From Paracraurococcus sp042666655 (GTDB taxonomy: Bacteria > Pseudomonadota > Alphaproteobacteria > Acetobacterales > Acetobacteraceae): a DNA stretch of 64,000 nucleotides. Positions 1-9,159 of the stretch are shown in pieces. The stretch spans positions 868,001 through 932,000 of the forward strand of contig NZ_JBHTDE010000001.1 of the NCBI RefSeq assembly GCF_042666655.1. Direction: 5' to 3'. The notes below the pieces were generated by a model, which did no database searches, had not been told where the DNA came from, and saw nothing but the letters and a program-made list of their open reading frames with translations. The first letter of the stretch is position 1. Each line of letters begins with the position of its first letter. Both the position numbers and the translations under genes were made by a program.

Positions 1-3000
1 GCCTCGGGCGAATTGGCGCGCGAGGCGGCGGAGAGCTTCGCCGACGGCCGCGACCGCTGGGTGATCGGCGATATCGGCCCGGGGACGAAGCTGCCGAGCC
101 TCGGCCATATCGGTTACGACGCGCTGCAGGCGGCGCTGGAGGTGCAGTGCCTCGGGCTGATCGCCGGCGGGGTGGATGCCATCCTGACCGAGACCAACCA
201 GGACACGCTGTTCATCAAGGCGGCGGTGAATGCCGCCAAGGCCGCGTTGAAGCAGACGGGCAAGGACATCCCGATCTTCGTGCAGGTCACGGTCGAGACC
301 ACCGGCACGCTGCTGGTCGGGCCGGATATCCATGCGGCGTCCACCGTCGTGCATTCGCTGGACGTGCCGCTGATCGGGCTGAACTGCGCCACCGGCCCGC
401 AGGAGATGGCGGAGCATGTCCGCTTCCTCAGCCAGAACTGGCCGGGGCTGATCAGCGTGCAGCCGAATGCCGGCCTGCCCGAACTGGTCGACGGCAAGAC
501 CCACTACCCGCTGGGCGCGGCCGAGATGGCGAGCTGGATGGAGCGCTTCGTCCGCGAGGATGGCGTCAACCTGATCGGCGGCTGCTGCGGCACCTCGACG
601 CCGCACATCGAGGCGCTGGATGCGATGCTGCGGAAGCATGGCGAGTGGCGCCCGACGCCGGTGGCGCGGAAGCACCATTGGGTGCCCTCCGTCGCCTCGC
701 TGTACGGCGCGGTGCCGCTGCGGCAGGAAAACGCCTATTTCTCCATCGGCGAGCGATGCAACGCCAATGGCTCCAAGGCCTGGCGGGAACGCCAGGCGGC
801 GCATGACTGGGATGGCTGCGTCGCCATCGGCCGCGAGCAGGTGGGGGAAGGCTCCAACAGCCTCGACATCTGCACCGCCTTCGTCGGGCGCAACGAGATG
901 CAGGAGATGAACGAGGTCGTCACCCGCTTCACCTCCTCGGTCAACGCGCCGCTGGTGATCGACAGCACCGAGACGCCGGTGATCGAGGCCGCGCTGAAGC
1001 TGCATGGCGGCAAGCCGATCATCAACTCGATCAACTTCGAGGATGGCGAGCACGCCGCCGAGGAGCGGCTGGTCCTGGCGAAGAAGTTCGGCGCCTGCGT
1101 CATCGCCCTGACCATCGACGAGGTCGGCATGGCGAAGACCGCCGAGGACAAGCTGCGGATCGCGACAAGGCTGGTCGACTTCGCCTGCAACAAGCACGGC
1201 CTGGCGCAGTCCGACCTGCTGATCGACCCGCTGACCTTCACCATCGCCACCGGCAACGAGGATGACCGCAAGCTCGGCCAGTGGACGCTGGAGGGCATCC
1301 GGATGATCCGCGACGCCTTCCCCGACATCCAGATCATCCTCGGCCTGTCCAACATCAGCTTCGGGCTGAACCCGGCGGCACGGCACGTGCTCAACAGCGT
1401 TTTCCTGGATCACGCCGTGAAGGCCGGCATGACCGGGGCGATCGTGCATGTCAGCAAGATCAAGCCGCTGCACCTGATCCCGCCGGAGGAAGTGCAGGTG
1501 GTCGAGGACCTGATCTTCGACCGCCGCTCGGAGGGCTACGACCCGCTGCAGAAGGTGCTGGAGATCTTCTCCGGCCGGAAGGCGGCGGACAACGTCAAGA
1601 AGGTGCGGGCGGAGACGGTCGAAGGCCGGTTGAAGGACCGCATCGTCGACGGCGACCGCAAGGGGCTGGGCGAGGAGCTGCAGGACGCGCTCGACGCCGG
1701 CAACACCCCGCTGTCGATCATCAACGATGTGCTGCTCGACGGCATGAAGGTGGTGGGCGAGCTGTTCGGCGCCGGAAAGATGCAGCTGCCCTTCGTGCTG
1801 CAGTCCGCCGAGACGATGAAGGCCGCCGTCGCCTATCTGGAACCCTTCATGGAGAAGATCGAGGGCCAGGAGAAGGGCACCATCGTCCTCGCCACGGTGA
1901 AGGGCGACGTGCACGACATCGGCAAGAACCTGGTCGACATCATCCTGACCAACAACGGCTACCGGGTGGTCAACCTCGGCATCAAGGTCCCGCTGGCCGA
2001 CATGGTGGCGGCGGTGAAGACCCACCGGGCGCATGCGATCGGCATGAGCGGGCTGCTGGTGAAGTCCACCGTGGTGATGCGCGAGAACCTGGAGGAGATG
2101 GCCCGCATCGGGCTCGAGGTGCCGGTGCTGCTGGGCGGTGCCGCGCTGACCCGCAACTATGTCGAGGACGACTGCGTCCGCGCCTATGCCGGCGGCGAGA
2201 CATCGGGCCGCGTCGCCTATGCGCGGGATGCCTTCGACGGGCTGCACCTGATGGACAAGGTGACCGGCAACGGCTTCGACGACTACCTGGCCGCGATCCA
2301 GACGAAGCGCGTCGGCAAGGCGCGCAACGAAAGCCGTACGCTCGGCACCGCCGACCCGCGCGGCTTCGCGCCGGTCGATATCAAGTATGCCCAGGAACGC
2401 CGCCGCCGCGTCACCGCCGGCGAGCCGATCCCCGATCCGCCCTTCTGGGGCGCCCGGGTGCTGGAATCCGCGCCGAAGGCCGTGGTGCCCTTCATCAACG
2501 AGCGCAGTCTGTATCAATTCCAGTGGGGCTTCCGGAAGCAGGGCCGTTCGCTGGAGGATTTCCTCGGCTGGGCCAAGCAGGAGCTGCGCCCAGTGCTGAA
2601 GCGCATGCTGGCGCTGACCGAGGCGCAGAACATTTTGCGGCCGCAGGCGATCTACGGCTACTGGAAATGCGCCGGCCAGGGCAACGACCTGGTGCTGTTC
2701 GAACAGGACGGCATGACCGAGGTGTGCCGCTTCACCCTGCCGCGGCAGCCGAAGCAGGACGGCGAGTGCATCGCCGACTTCATCCGGGACATCGAGGACG
2801 GGCCGAACTCACGCGACGTGATCGGGCTGCAGGTGGTCACCGTCGGCCAGAAGGCCTCCGACATGGCGCGCGACTGGTTCGAGGACAACCGCTACCAGGA
2901 CTACCTGTACCTGCACGGCCTTTCGGTGGAGATGGCCGAGGCGATGGCGGAATATGTCCATAAACGCATCCGCTCCGAGCTCGGCTTCGCCGGCGAGGAC

Positions 3001-3222
3001 GACCGCGACATGGACAAGATGCTGGCCCAGGGCTACCGCGGCGGCCGCTACAGCTTCGGCTACCCGGCCTGCCCGCGGCTGGAGGACCAGGTGCCGCTGC
3101 TGAAGCTGCTGGAGGCCGAGCGGATCGGCGTGAGCATCAGCGACGAGTGGCAGCTGCACCCGGAGCAGTCGACCAGCGCGATCGTGCTGCACCACCCGCG
3201 GGCGAAGTACTTCTCGGTCTAA
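1..3222 (+). CDS. metH: Methionine synthase, cobalamin-dependent (5' end outside window)
   Basis: Transfers the methyl group of 5-methyltetrahydrofolate through cobalamin to homocysteine, making methionine in the cytoplasm. The frame is open from base 1, so the N-terminus (roughly 110 residues by comparison with E. coli MetH) lies upstream. Four modules are visible in order. The homocysteine domain has zinc cysteines in GLNCATGP and GGCCGTST. The pterin domain begins near SIGERCNANGS. The cobalamin cap and Rossmann module carries GDVHDIGKN, whose His is the lower cobalt ligand. The C-terminal AdoMet reactivation domain carries RYSFGYPACP. The stop codon overlaps that of the convergent small gene. 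Confidence 0.97.
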   Translation, partial: ASGELAREAAESFADGRDRWVIGDIGPGTKLPSLGHIGYDALQAALEVQCLGLIAGGVDAILTETNQDTLFIKAAVNAAKAALKQTGKDIPIFVQVTVETTGTLLVGPDIHAASTVVHSLDVPLIGLNCATGPQEMAEHVRFLSQNWPGLISVQPNAGLPELVDGKTHYPLGAAEMASWMERFVREDGVNLIGGCCGTSTPHIEALDAMLRKHGEWRPTPVARKHHWVPSVASLYGAVPLRQENAYFSIGERCNANGSKAWRERQAAHDWDGCVAIGREQVGEGSNSLDICTAFVGRNEMQEMNEVVTRFTSSVNAPLVIDSTETPVIEAALKLHGGKPIINSINFEDGEHAAEERLVLAKKFGACVIALTIDEVGMAKTAEDKLRIATRLVDFACNKHGLAQSDLLIDPLTFTIATGNEDDRKLGQWTLEGIRMIRDAFPDIQIILGLSNISFGLNPAARHVLNSVFLDHAVKAGMTGAIVHVSKIKPLHLIPPEEVQVVEDLIFDRRSEGYDPLQKVLEIFSGRKAADNVKKVRAETVEGRLKDRIVDGDRKGLGEELQDALDAGNTPLSIINDVLLDGMKVVGELFGAGKMQLPFVLQSAETMKAAVAYLEPFMEKIEGQEKGTIVLATVKGDVHDIGKNLVDIILTNNGYRVVNLGIKVPLADMVAAVKTHRAHAIGMSGLLVKSTVVMRENLEEMARIGLEVPVLLGGAALTRNYVEDDCVRAYAGGETSGRVAYARDAFDGLHLMDKVTGNGFDDYLAAIQTKRVGKARNESRTLGTADPRGFAPVDIKYAQERRRRVTAGEPIPDPPFWGARVLESAPKAVVPFINERSLYQFQWGFRKQGRSLEDFLGWAKQELRPVLKRMLALTEAQNILRPQAIYGYWKCAGQGNDLVLFEQDGMTEVCRFTLPRQPKQDGECIADFIRDIEDGPNSRDVIGLQVVTVGQKASDMARDWFEDNRYQDYLYLHGLSVEMAEAMAEYVHKRIRSELGFAGEDDRDMDKMLAQGYRGGRYSFGYPACPRLEDQVPLLKLLEAERIGVSISDEWQLHPEQSTSAIVLHHPRAKYFSV

Positions 3223-3428
3223 CGGTTGGCGGCTTTGTGCGAGCCGACATTCTCGTGCCACTCGATCGGCAGCCCGTCCCAGGTGGCGAGCTGCTTGCCC
3301 GGCCATTTCCGCCGCACATAGACCTGGAAGCCATCCGCGGTGGCTTCCACATAGCCTGACTTGCCGTCGTTGAGCCGGAGGTGCTGCGCCAGCGCCTCCG
3401 CCTGTTCCCGCATGTAGCTCTCGCTCAT
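3219..3428 (-). CDS. Small uncharacterised protein (69 aa)
   Basis: I do not recognise the family. The protein is hydrophilic, with no signal peptide or membrane segment. It has an acidic-helical N-terminus, then a stretch rich in Trp, Tyr and basic residues (FQVYVRRKWPGKQ) that looks like a small beta-rich fold. A clear Shine-Dalgarno (GGAAGGAG) lies 7 bases before the ATG, and a TATAGG hexamer lies further upstream. This supports a real gene rather than a shadow. Its TAG stop shares bases with the metH TAA stop, so the two genes converge with no spacer. Confidence 0.65.
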   Translation of the reverse strand: MSESYMREQAEALAQHLRLNDGKSGYVEATADGFQVYVRRKWPGKQLATWDGLPIEWHENVGSHKAANR

Positions 3429-3450
3429 CGCCGTGCTCCTTCCGCTATGC

Positions 3451-4587
3451 CTATATGGGAAGCGCGACCGCCCCCTGCATCAGCCGTCGTTGCGTGCGGA
3501 ATACCACCGCGCTGTCCGCCTGCCAGCCGGCCTTGTCCCGCCGCACCTCGGCGCCGACGGTCAGCATGCCGGAAGGATGCGCGACGCGGACCTCTTCCGG
3601 CCGCGCACCGCGGGCGGCCAGGGTATGCGCGATGCTGCCCTCGATCCGGCAGGCGACGGCCAGGCAGAGCGCGCCGGTCATCGGCACCGCGCGGTGCGGC
3701 CGTTCCATCGACAGCATGCGGATGGTCACGTCATGGCCGGCCGGGTCCAGCACCGTGCCGTCGAGGATGCGGGCCGCGGTCGGGACGGCCAACAGGGCGA
3801 CGCGCGGATTGGCGAGACCCACGGCTTCCTCGGTCGCCGCGAGGCCCATGGCGACACCGGCGATGCGGCGGATGCGGTCGAGCAGCGCCATCAGATCGGC
3901 GCGCGCCTCGATCGCCTCCGGCGCTTCGACGCCGGTCAGGCCGAGATCGCGTGCATCGACGAAGACCGCCGGGTTGGCCGCATCCACCAGGCTGGCGCGC
4001 AACCGCCCGAAGCCGGGGATGTCCAGCACGTCCACCGCATTGCCTGTCGGCAGCAACCCGGCGCATTGCGAGCCGCCGGGCGAAAGGAAGTCGAGCCGGA
4101 TGCGCGCGCCGGTGCCGGCGACGCCGGCGATGGCGAAGTCGCCGCGAGTCTCGGCGCGGCCGTCGCGGACGGGGAAGCGCGCGTGGATGAGCTTTCGCGT
4201 GTTGACCTGATGGATGCGGACCAGCGCCTCGCCATCCGCGACGTGCACCAGGCCTTCGTCCACCGCGAAGGGGCCGACGGCGGCGGAGAGGTTGCCGCAA
4301 TTGCCCTTCCAGTCGACCACCGGCCGATCCACCGAGATTTGGGCGAAGGTATAGTCCACATCGGCCTCCGGGCGGGTCGGCGGGCCGATGATGACGCCCT
4401 TCGACAGCGACGAGATGCCACCACCCATGCCGTCGAGCTGCCGCCCGTTCGGGTCGGGGCTGCCGAGCACGCCGAGCAGGATCGGGTCGATCGCCGCGCG
4501 GTCGGCCGGCAGGTCGCGGGCGTGGAAGAAGACGCCCTTCGAGGAGCCACCACGGATGAAGGCGGCGGGAATGAAGCGCTGGGTCAT
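3451..4587 (-). CDS. PrpF-family isomerase (methylaconitate / oxalomesaconate type)
   Basis: PrpF-fold enzymes move a double bond or isomerise substituted aconitate-like acids, for example 2-methylaconitate in the methylcitrate cycle or 4-oxalomesaconate in gallate degradation. The family N-terminus is present (FIRGGSSKGVFF), as are LDGMGGGISSLSKG with the active-site lysine region and GNCGNLS with the expected catalytic cysteine. The length of 378 residues is usual. The start overlaps the stop of the upstream molybdenum hydroxylase gene by 4 bases (ATGA), so the two are translationally coupled. No prpB, prpC or acnD lies nearby, so the exact substrate is open and a role linked to the hydroxylase product is plausible. 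Confidence 0.85.
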   Translation of the reverse strand: MTQRFIPAAFIRGGSSKGVFFHARDLPADRAAIDPILLGVLGSPDPNGRQLDGMGGGISSLSKGVIIGPPTRPEADVDYTFAQISVDRPVVDWKGNCGNLSAAVGPFAVDEGLVHVADGEALVRIHQVNTRKLIHARFPVRDGRAETRGDFAIAGVAGTGARIRLDFLSPGGSQCAGLLPTGNAVDVLDIPGFGRLRASLVDAANPAVFVDARDLGLTGVEAPEAIEARADLMALLDRIRRIAGVAMGLAATEEAVGLANPRVALLAVPTAARILDGTVLDPAGHDVTIRMLSMERPHRAVPMTGALCLAVACRIEGSIAHTLAARGARPEEVRVAHPSGMLTVGAEVRRDKAGWQADSAVVFRTQRRLMQGAVALPI

Positions 4588-6896
4588 GCCGCCTGCGCCG
4601 CCAGCACGCGCCAGACTTTTTCGGGTGTCACCGGCATGTCGATATGGGCGATCCCCAGCGCGTCGCAGATCGCCGAAACGATTGCCGGCGGCGCGCCGCA
4701 GGCGCCGCCCTCGCCGGCGCCCTTCACGCCGAGGTCGTTGTTCGGACAGGGCACGATGTTGAAGTCGAGGTCGAAGCTCGGCGCGTCGCTGGCCCGCGGC
4801 ATGCAGTAGTCCTGGAAGGTGGCGGTCAGGAACTGGCCACTCTCCTTCTCGTAGACCGCGTGTTCCAGCAGCGCCTGGCCGATGCCGGACATGATGCCAC
4901 CATGCGACTGGCCATGCACCAGCATCGGGTTGATGACGTTGCCGACATCGTCCACCGCAGCATAGCGGACGATCTCAACGCGCCCGGTCTCCGTGTCGAT
5001 CTCCACCTCGGCCACGTGGCAGCCATTGGGGAAATTGCATTCGGTGCTGCGGGTATAGAGCAACTGCTCGTCGAGCCCGGGCGCCTCGCCCCCGGGCGGC
5101 GATTGCGCCAGCTCGATCACCTGGCGCCAGCCGGTGCCGAGGTCGGTGCCGGCGACGCGGAAGCGGCCAGCCTCGAATTCCACGTCGTCCACGCTTGCTT
5201 CCAGCAGATGCGCCGCCAGCCGCCGCCCCTTGGCGATGACGAGCTCCGAGGCCCGGGCGATGGCGACGCCACCCATTTGCGAGGAGCGCGAGCCACCAGT
5301 GCCGTTGCCCTTCTCGACCACATCGGTGTCGCCCTGGATCAGGCGGACCTTCTCGAAATCCACGCCGAGCTTCTGGTGCAGGATCTGCGCATAGGCCGTC
5401 TCGTGCCCCTGGCCATGGCTGAAGGTGCCGACGGTGACGGCGACGCCACCGTCCGCCTCGAACCGCACCCGCGCCCATTCGCTGGGCTGGCCGCCCGAGG
5501 CCTCGATGAAATAGCCGAGGCCGATGCCGCGCCGCTTGCCTTGCGCGGCCGAGGCCGCGCGCCGCGCCGGGAAGCCGGCCCAATCGGCCAACGCCTGCGC
5601 CTTGGCCTGGGTCTCGGCGAACAAGCCGCTGTCGATCGCGTTGCCGACGACATTGGTATAGGGGATCTGCTCCGGCCGGATGTAGTTGCGCCGGCGGATC
5701 TCGTCGCGGCCGATGCCGAATTCGGCGGCGCCGAGGTCGTAGAGCCGTTCGAGCACATAGGCCTGCTCGGGTCGCCCGGCGCCGCGATAGGCGTCGGTTG
5801 GCGTGGTATTGGTGAAGACGCAGCTCACCTGCGCATTCAGCGCCTGCACGTCGTAGACCGTGCCGAGGATGCGGCCGCCGGCCACCGTCGGCACGCGCGG
5901 GCCGAAATCCTGCAGGTAGGCGCCCATCGCCGCCATGGTGCGGATGCGCACCGCCAGCGTCTTGCCGTCAGCGTCGAAGGCCATCTCGGCCTTGGTCACG
6001 TGGTCGCGGCCATGCGGGTCGCACTGGAAGGTCTCGGTCCGGCCGCTGACCCACTTCACCGGCCGTCCCAGGCGTTTCGCCGCCCAGAGCACCATGCCGG
6101 ATTCGGGGAAGATCTTGCCGCGCAGGCCGAAGCCGCCGCCGACATCCGGGGAGATGACCCGCAGCTTCTCCTTCGGCACCTGCAGGATCAGCCGCGCCAG
6201 CCCGTCCTGCACCCGGATCACGCCCTGGGTCGGCGAGTGCAGCGTGTAGCTTTCCGTCGCCGCATCGTATTCGCCGAGCGCGACGCGCGGCTCCATCGGG
6301 TTGCCGACCAGGCGGTTGTTGACGAGTTCGAGCGAGACGGTGCGCGCGGCGCGGGCGAAGCCGGCATCCGCCTCCGCCTCCCGCCCGCTGTCCCACAGCA
6401 CGCAGAGGTTGCTGCCGTTCTCCTCCCAGATCACCGGCGCATCCGGGGCCAGTGCGCCGCCGGTGTCGGTGACGCTGGACAGGATTTCGTAGTCGACCTC
6501 GACCAGCTCCGCGGCATCCTGCGCCTCGGCACGCGTTTCGGCGATCACCAGGGCGACGGGGTCGCCGACGAAGCGGACCTTCTCCGTCTGCAGGATCGCG
6601 CGCGGGGTCGGGAACAGCTTGGTGCCGCCCTTGCCGGGGACGTCCACCATCACGGGGAACTGGCCGATGCCGTCGGCGGCGGCGTCATGCCCGGTCAGCA
6701 CCGCGACGACGCCCGGCGCCGCCTGCGCCGCCGCGACGTCGATCGACAGGATGCGGGCATGCGCGTGGGGGGAGCGCAGCACGTAAGCCTGTGCCTGGCC
6801 TGGCCGGTTGACGTCTTCGGTGTAGGTGCCGCGGCCGGTCAGCAGCCGGACATCCTCCTTGCGCCGCACCGGCTGGCCGATCCCGAACTTGTCCAT
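4584..6896 (-). CDS. Xanthine dehydrogenase family molybdopterin-binding (large) subunit
   Basis: Large catalytic subunit of a molybdenum hydroxylase, a family that oxidises purines, aldehydes, aromatic acids or CO. The chosen start (MDKFGIGQPVRRKED) gives 770 residues, the family norm, and sits behind a GAGGGGCGGG ribosome site; a longer frame adds 32 implausible residues. GGGFGLRGK lies near residue 253, AYRGAGRPE near 369-377, and KGAGEGG with the catalytic Glu near 725-731. The active-site loop is AYRGAGR rather than the AYRCSFR of form I CO dehydrogenase, so a CODH role is unlikely. The FAD and 2Fe-2S subunits are absent from both sides, so it must use partners encoded elsewhere. It is coupled to the PrpF gene. 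Confidence 0.92.
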   Translation of the reverse strand: MDKFGIGQPVRRKEDVRLLTGRGTYTEDVNRPGQAQAYVLRSPHAHARILSIDVAAAQAAPGVVAVLTGHDAAADGIGQFPVMVDVPGKGGTKLFPTPRAILQTEKVRFVGDPVALVIAETRAEAQDAAELVEVDYEILSSVTDTGGALAPDAPVIWEENGSNLCVLWDSGREAEADAGFARAARTVSLELVNNRLVGNPMEPRVALGEYDAATESYTLHSPTQGVIRVQDGLARLILQVPKEKLRVISPDVGGGFGLRGKIFPESGMVLWAAKRLGRPVKWVSGRTETFQCDPHGRDHVTKAEMAFDADGKTLAVRIRTMAAMGAYLQDFGPRVPTVAGGRILGTVYDVQALNAQVSCVFTNTTPTDAYRGAGRPEQAYVLERLYDLGAAEFGIGRDEIRRRNYIRPEQIPYTNVVGNAIDSGLFAETQAKAQALADWAGFPARRAASAAQGKRRGIGLGYFIEASGGQPSEWARVRFEADGGVAVTVGTFSHGQGHETAYAQILHQKLGVDFEKVRLIQGDTDVVEKGNGTGGSRSSQMGGVAIARASELVIAKGRRLAAHLLEASVDDVEFEAGRFRVAGTDLGTGWRQVIELAQSPPGGEAPGLDEQLLYTRSTECNFPNGCHVAEVEIDTETGRVEIVRYAAVDDVGNVINPMLVHGQSHGGIMSGIGQALLEHAVYEKESGQFLTATFQDYCMPRASDAPSFDLDFNIVPCPNNDLGVKGAGEGGACGAPPAIVSAICDALGIAHIDMPVTPEKVWRVLAAQAA

Positions 6897-7012
6897 GGTC
6901 CCGCCCCTCGCTTCCGGGGGAGGAAAGCCGCCCCGGCCGGGCCTGTCGAGGGGGGTGGCGCGACGGCCCGGAATGGGCGAGGAAAGGGGCAACAGGGCAG
7001 GAGGAACGGGCC

Positions 7013-8152
7013 ATGGCCGGCTTGCGGTTCGAACTGCGGGACACCCCGCCGGAAGCCGAAGCGTTGCGCGCGGAACTGCGTGGCTTCCTGGCCGAGACCG
7101 GGCGCAACTGGAGCCCGATGGTCCGCGGCTATTCCTGGATGGGCTTCGACCGCGACTTCTCGCGCGAGGTCGGCAAGCGCGGCTGGATCGGCATGACCTG
7201 GCCCAAGGCCTATGGCGGCGGCGAGCGCACCGCGCTGGAGCGTTACGTGGTGCTGGAGGAGATGCTGGCGGTCGGCGCTCCGGTCGGTGCCCACTGGATC
7301 GGGGATAGGCAATCCGGCCCGCTGATCCTTCGTCTCGGCACCGAGGAGCAGCGGCGCGAATTCCTGCCCCGCATCGTCTCCGGCGACCTCGCCTTCGCCA
7401 TCGGCCTCTCGGAGCCCGACAGCGGCTCCGACCTCGCCAGCCTGCGCACCAAGGCGGAAAAGGTGCCGGGCGGCTGGAAGATCAACGGCCGCAAGGTCTG
7501 GACCACCAACGCACATCGCTGCGACTTCATGATCGCCCTGCTGCGCACCGCCCCGGCCCCGGACCCCAAGGCGCGGCACCAGGGGCTGAGCCAGTTCCTG
7601 GTGGATTGCCGCGCCTCCGGCATCACCATCCGCCCGATCCTCGACCTGGTGGGGGAGGAAGGTTTCAACGAGATCACCTTCGACGACGTCTTCGTCCCTG
7701 ACGGCATGCTGGTCGGCCGGGAGGGCAACGGCTGGGAGCAGGCGACCGCCGAGCTGGCCTTCGAGCGCGCCGGGCCGGAACGCTACCTGTCCTCCTTGCC
7801 GCTGCTGACCGCGGCGCTCGACGACCTGCGCGACGAACCCGCGGCGGCCGAGACCGTGGGCCGCCTGCTCGCCCGCGCTGGCACGTTGCGGCAGATGTCG
7901 CTGGCCGTCGCCGGCATGCTGCAGGACGGCAAGACCCCGGCGCGCGAGGCCGCGCTCGTGAAGGATGTCGGCAACGACTACGAGCAGGCGCTGCCCGAGA
8001 CACTCCGCAGGCTCTTCGATCCCGCCCGCACGCCCGAGGAGGTGCAGGAGATGCAGCGCATCATGACCATGGTCGCCCGCAGCTATAGCCTGCGCGGCGG
8101 CACCCGCGAAATCCTGCGCGGCATCATCGCCCGCCAGCTGGGGCTGCGCTGA
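7013..8152 (+). CDS. Acyl-CoA dehydrogenase family protein (pair member 1)
   Basis: Flavoenzyme of the acyl-CoA dehydrogenase fold, introducing an alpha-beta double bond into an acyl-CoA. The 379 residues contain the middle-domain signature (IGLSEPDSGSDLAS) near residue 125, KVWTTNAHRCD, and the C-terminal FAD segment SLRGGTREILRG. An AGGAGG ribosome site precedes the ATG by 7 bases. It is the first gene of a four-gene forward operon and overlaps the next gene by one base (TGATG). Together with that shorter paralogue it resembles the heteromeric dehydrogenase pairs known from steroid side-chain degradation. The substrate cannot be read from sequence. Confidence 0.9.
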   Translation: MAGLRFELRDTPPEAEALRAELRGFLAETGRNWSPMVRGYSWMGFDRDFSREVGKRGWIGMTWPKAYGGGERTALERYVVLEEMLAVGAPVGAHWIGDRQSGPLILRLGTEEQRREFLPRIVSGDLAFAIGLSEPDSGSDLASLRTKAEKVPGGWKINGRKVWTTNAHRCDFMIALLRTAPAPDPKARHQGLSQFLVDCRASGITIRPILDLVGEEGFNEITFDDVFVPDGMLVGREGNGWEQATAELAFERAGPERYLSSLPLLTAALDDLRDEPAAAETVGRLLARAGTLRQMSLAVAGMLQDGKTPAREAALVKDVGNDYEQALPETLRRLFDPARTPEEVQEMQRIMTMVARSYSLRGGTREILRGIIARQLGLR

Positions 8153-9141
8153 TGTCGGACGATCTTCGCAGCATCCTGCTGGAGCAGGTGGAGCGCCTGC
8201 TGGCCGACAGGGCCGGCCCCGACCTGCTGCGCGCCAACGAACGCGGCGTCTGGCCCGGCGCGCTCTGGGCGGAGGCCGAGGCGCTTGGCCTGCCGACCGC
8301 GCTGGCGCCGGAAGCGCTGGGCGGCGCCGGGTTGGGCTGGGGCGATGCGGTGGCGGTCTGGCAAGCGCTGGGCCGGCATGCCTCGCCGATCCCGCTGGGG
8401 GAGAGCATGGTCGCCGCGGCGCTGCTGGCCGCCGGCGGCATCGCGCCCCGGGCCGGGCTGCTGGGTCTGGCGGTGGGCAATGCACCGATCGCCTGGGGCC
8501 GGCAGGCCGCGGCGGTGGTGATGGTCTCGGCCGGCACCGTGCTGCTGCAGCCGGGCCCTGCCACCCGCCAGGGCAAGGCGCCCTACAGTCGCGAACCGGC
8601 CGACCTCGCCGCGCCGGGCGTGCCTTCCGAGGAAGGCCGGCTGCCGGATGGCTTCGGCCCCGATGCGGCGCTGCTGGCCGGCGCGCTGCTGAACGCCGCC
8701 CGCATCGCCGGCGCGCTGGAGGCGGTGCTCGACATGACGGTCGAATACGCCAATACCCGCAAGCAATTCGGCCGGCCGATCGGTGGTTTCCAGGCGGTGC
8801 AGCAGTTATTGGCACGCTGCGCCGGCGAGGTCGCGGCCGCCGGCGTCGCCGTCGCCAATGCCGGCCGCGCCGCGGACCAGCACGGGCTGGCGGGCGCCGA
8901 ATTCGAGATTGGCTCGGCCAAGGTGGTGGCCGGGGAAGCCGCCGGGACCGGCGCCGATATCGTCCACCAGGTTCACGCCGCCATCGGCTTCACCGATGAC
9001 CATCCGCTGCATCTCTTCACCCGCCGCATGTGGGACTGGCGCGACGGCTGCGGCGCGGAGCGCGTCTGGGCGGCACGCATCGGCAAGGCCGCCTTGGCAC
9101 GCGGCGGCGCAACGCTCTGGGCCGACCTGACGGCCCGCTGA
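8152..9141 (+). CDS. Acyl-CoA dehydrogenase family protein (pair member 2)
   Basis: Second, shorter acyl-CoA dehydrogenase homologue (329 residues). The C-terminal helical domain is clear: YANTRKQFGRPIGGFQAVQQLLA near 200-220, and IVHQVHAAIGFTDDHPLHLFTRR. The beta middle domain is abbreviated, and the usual substrate-side motif (TEPxxGSD) is not seen. The start overlaps the stop of member 1, ensuring balanced synthesis. A heteromeric complex, with this subunit supplying part of the FAD or substrate pocket, is the likely arrangement by analogy with FadE heteromers. I did not identify a catalytic Glu. Confidence 0.87.
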   Translation: MSDDLRSILLEQVERLLADRAGPDLLRANERGVWPGALWAEAEALGLPTALAPEALGGAGLGWGDAVAVWQALGRHASPIPLGESMVAAALLAAGGIAPRAGLLGLAVGNAPIAWGRQAAAVVMVSAGTVLLQPGPATRQGKAPYSREPADLAAPGVPSEEGRLPDGFGPDAALLAGALLNAARIAGALEAVLDMTVEYANTRKQFGRPIGGFQAVQQLLARCAGEVAAAGVAVANAGRAADQHGLAGAEFEIGSAKVVAGEAAGTGADIVHQVHAAIGFTDDHPLHLFTRRMWDWRDGCGAERVWAARIGKAALARGGATLWADLTAR

Positions 9142-9159
9142 AAAGGGAAGCCCCCAACA

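Noticed and set aside
4584..6896. Aerobic CO dehydrogenase large subunit (CoxL)
   Set aside because: The active-site loop is AYRGAGR rather than the form I AYRCSFR, and coxM/coxS are absent.
4644..7196. 850-codon plus-strand frame opposite the molybdenum hydroxylase
   Set aside because: Shadow of a well-supported gene; composition rich in His, Asp and Arg, with no family features.
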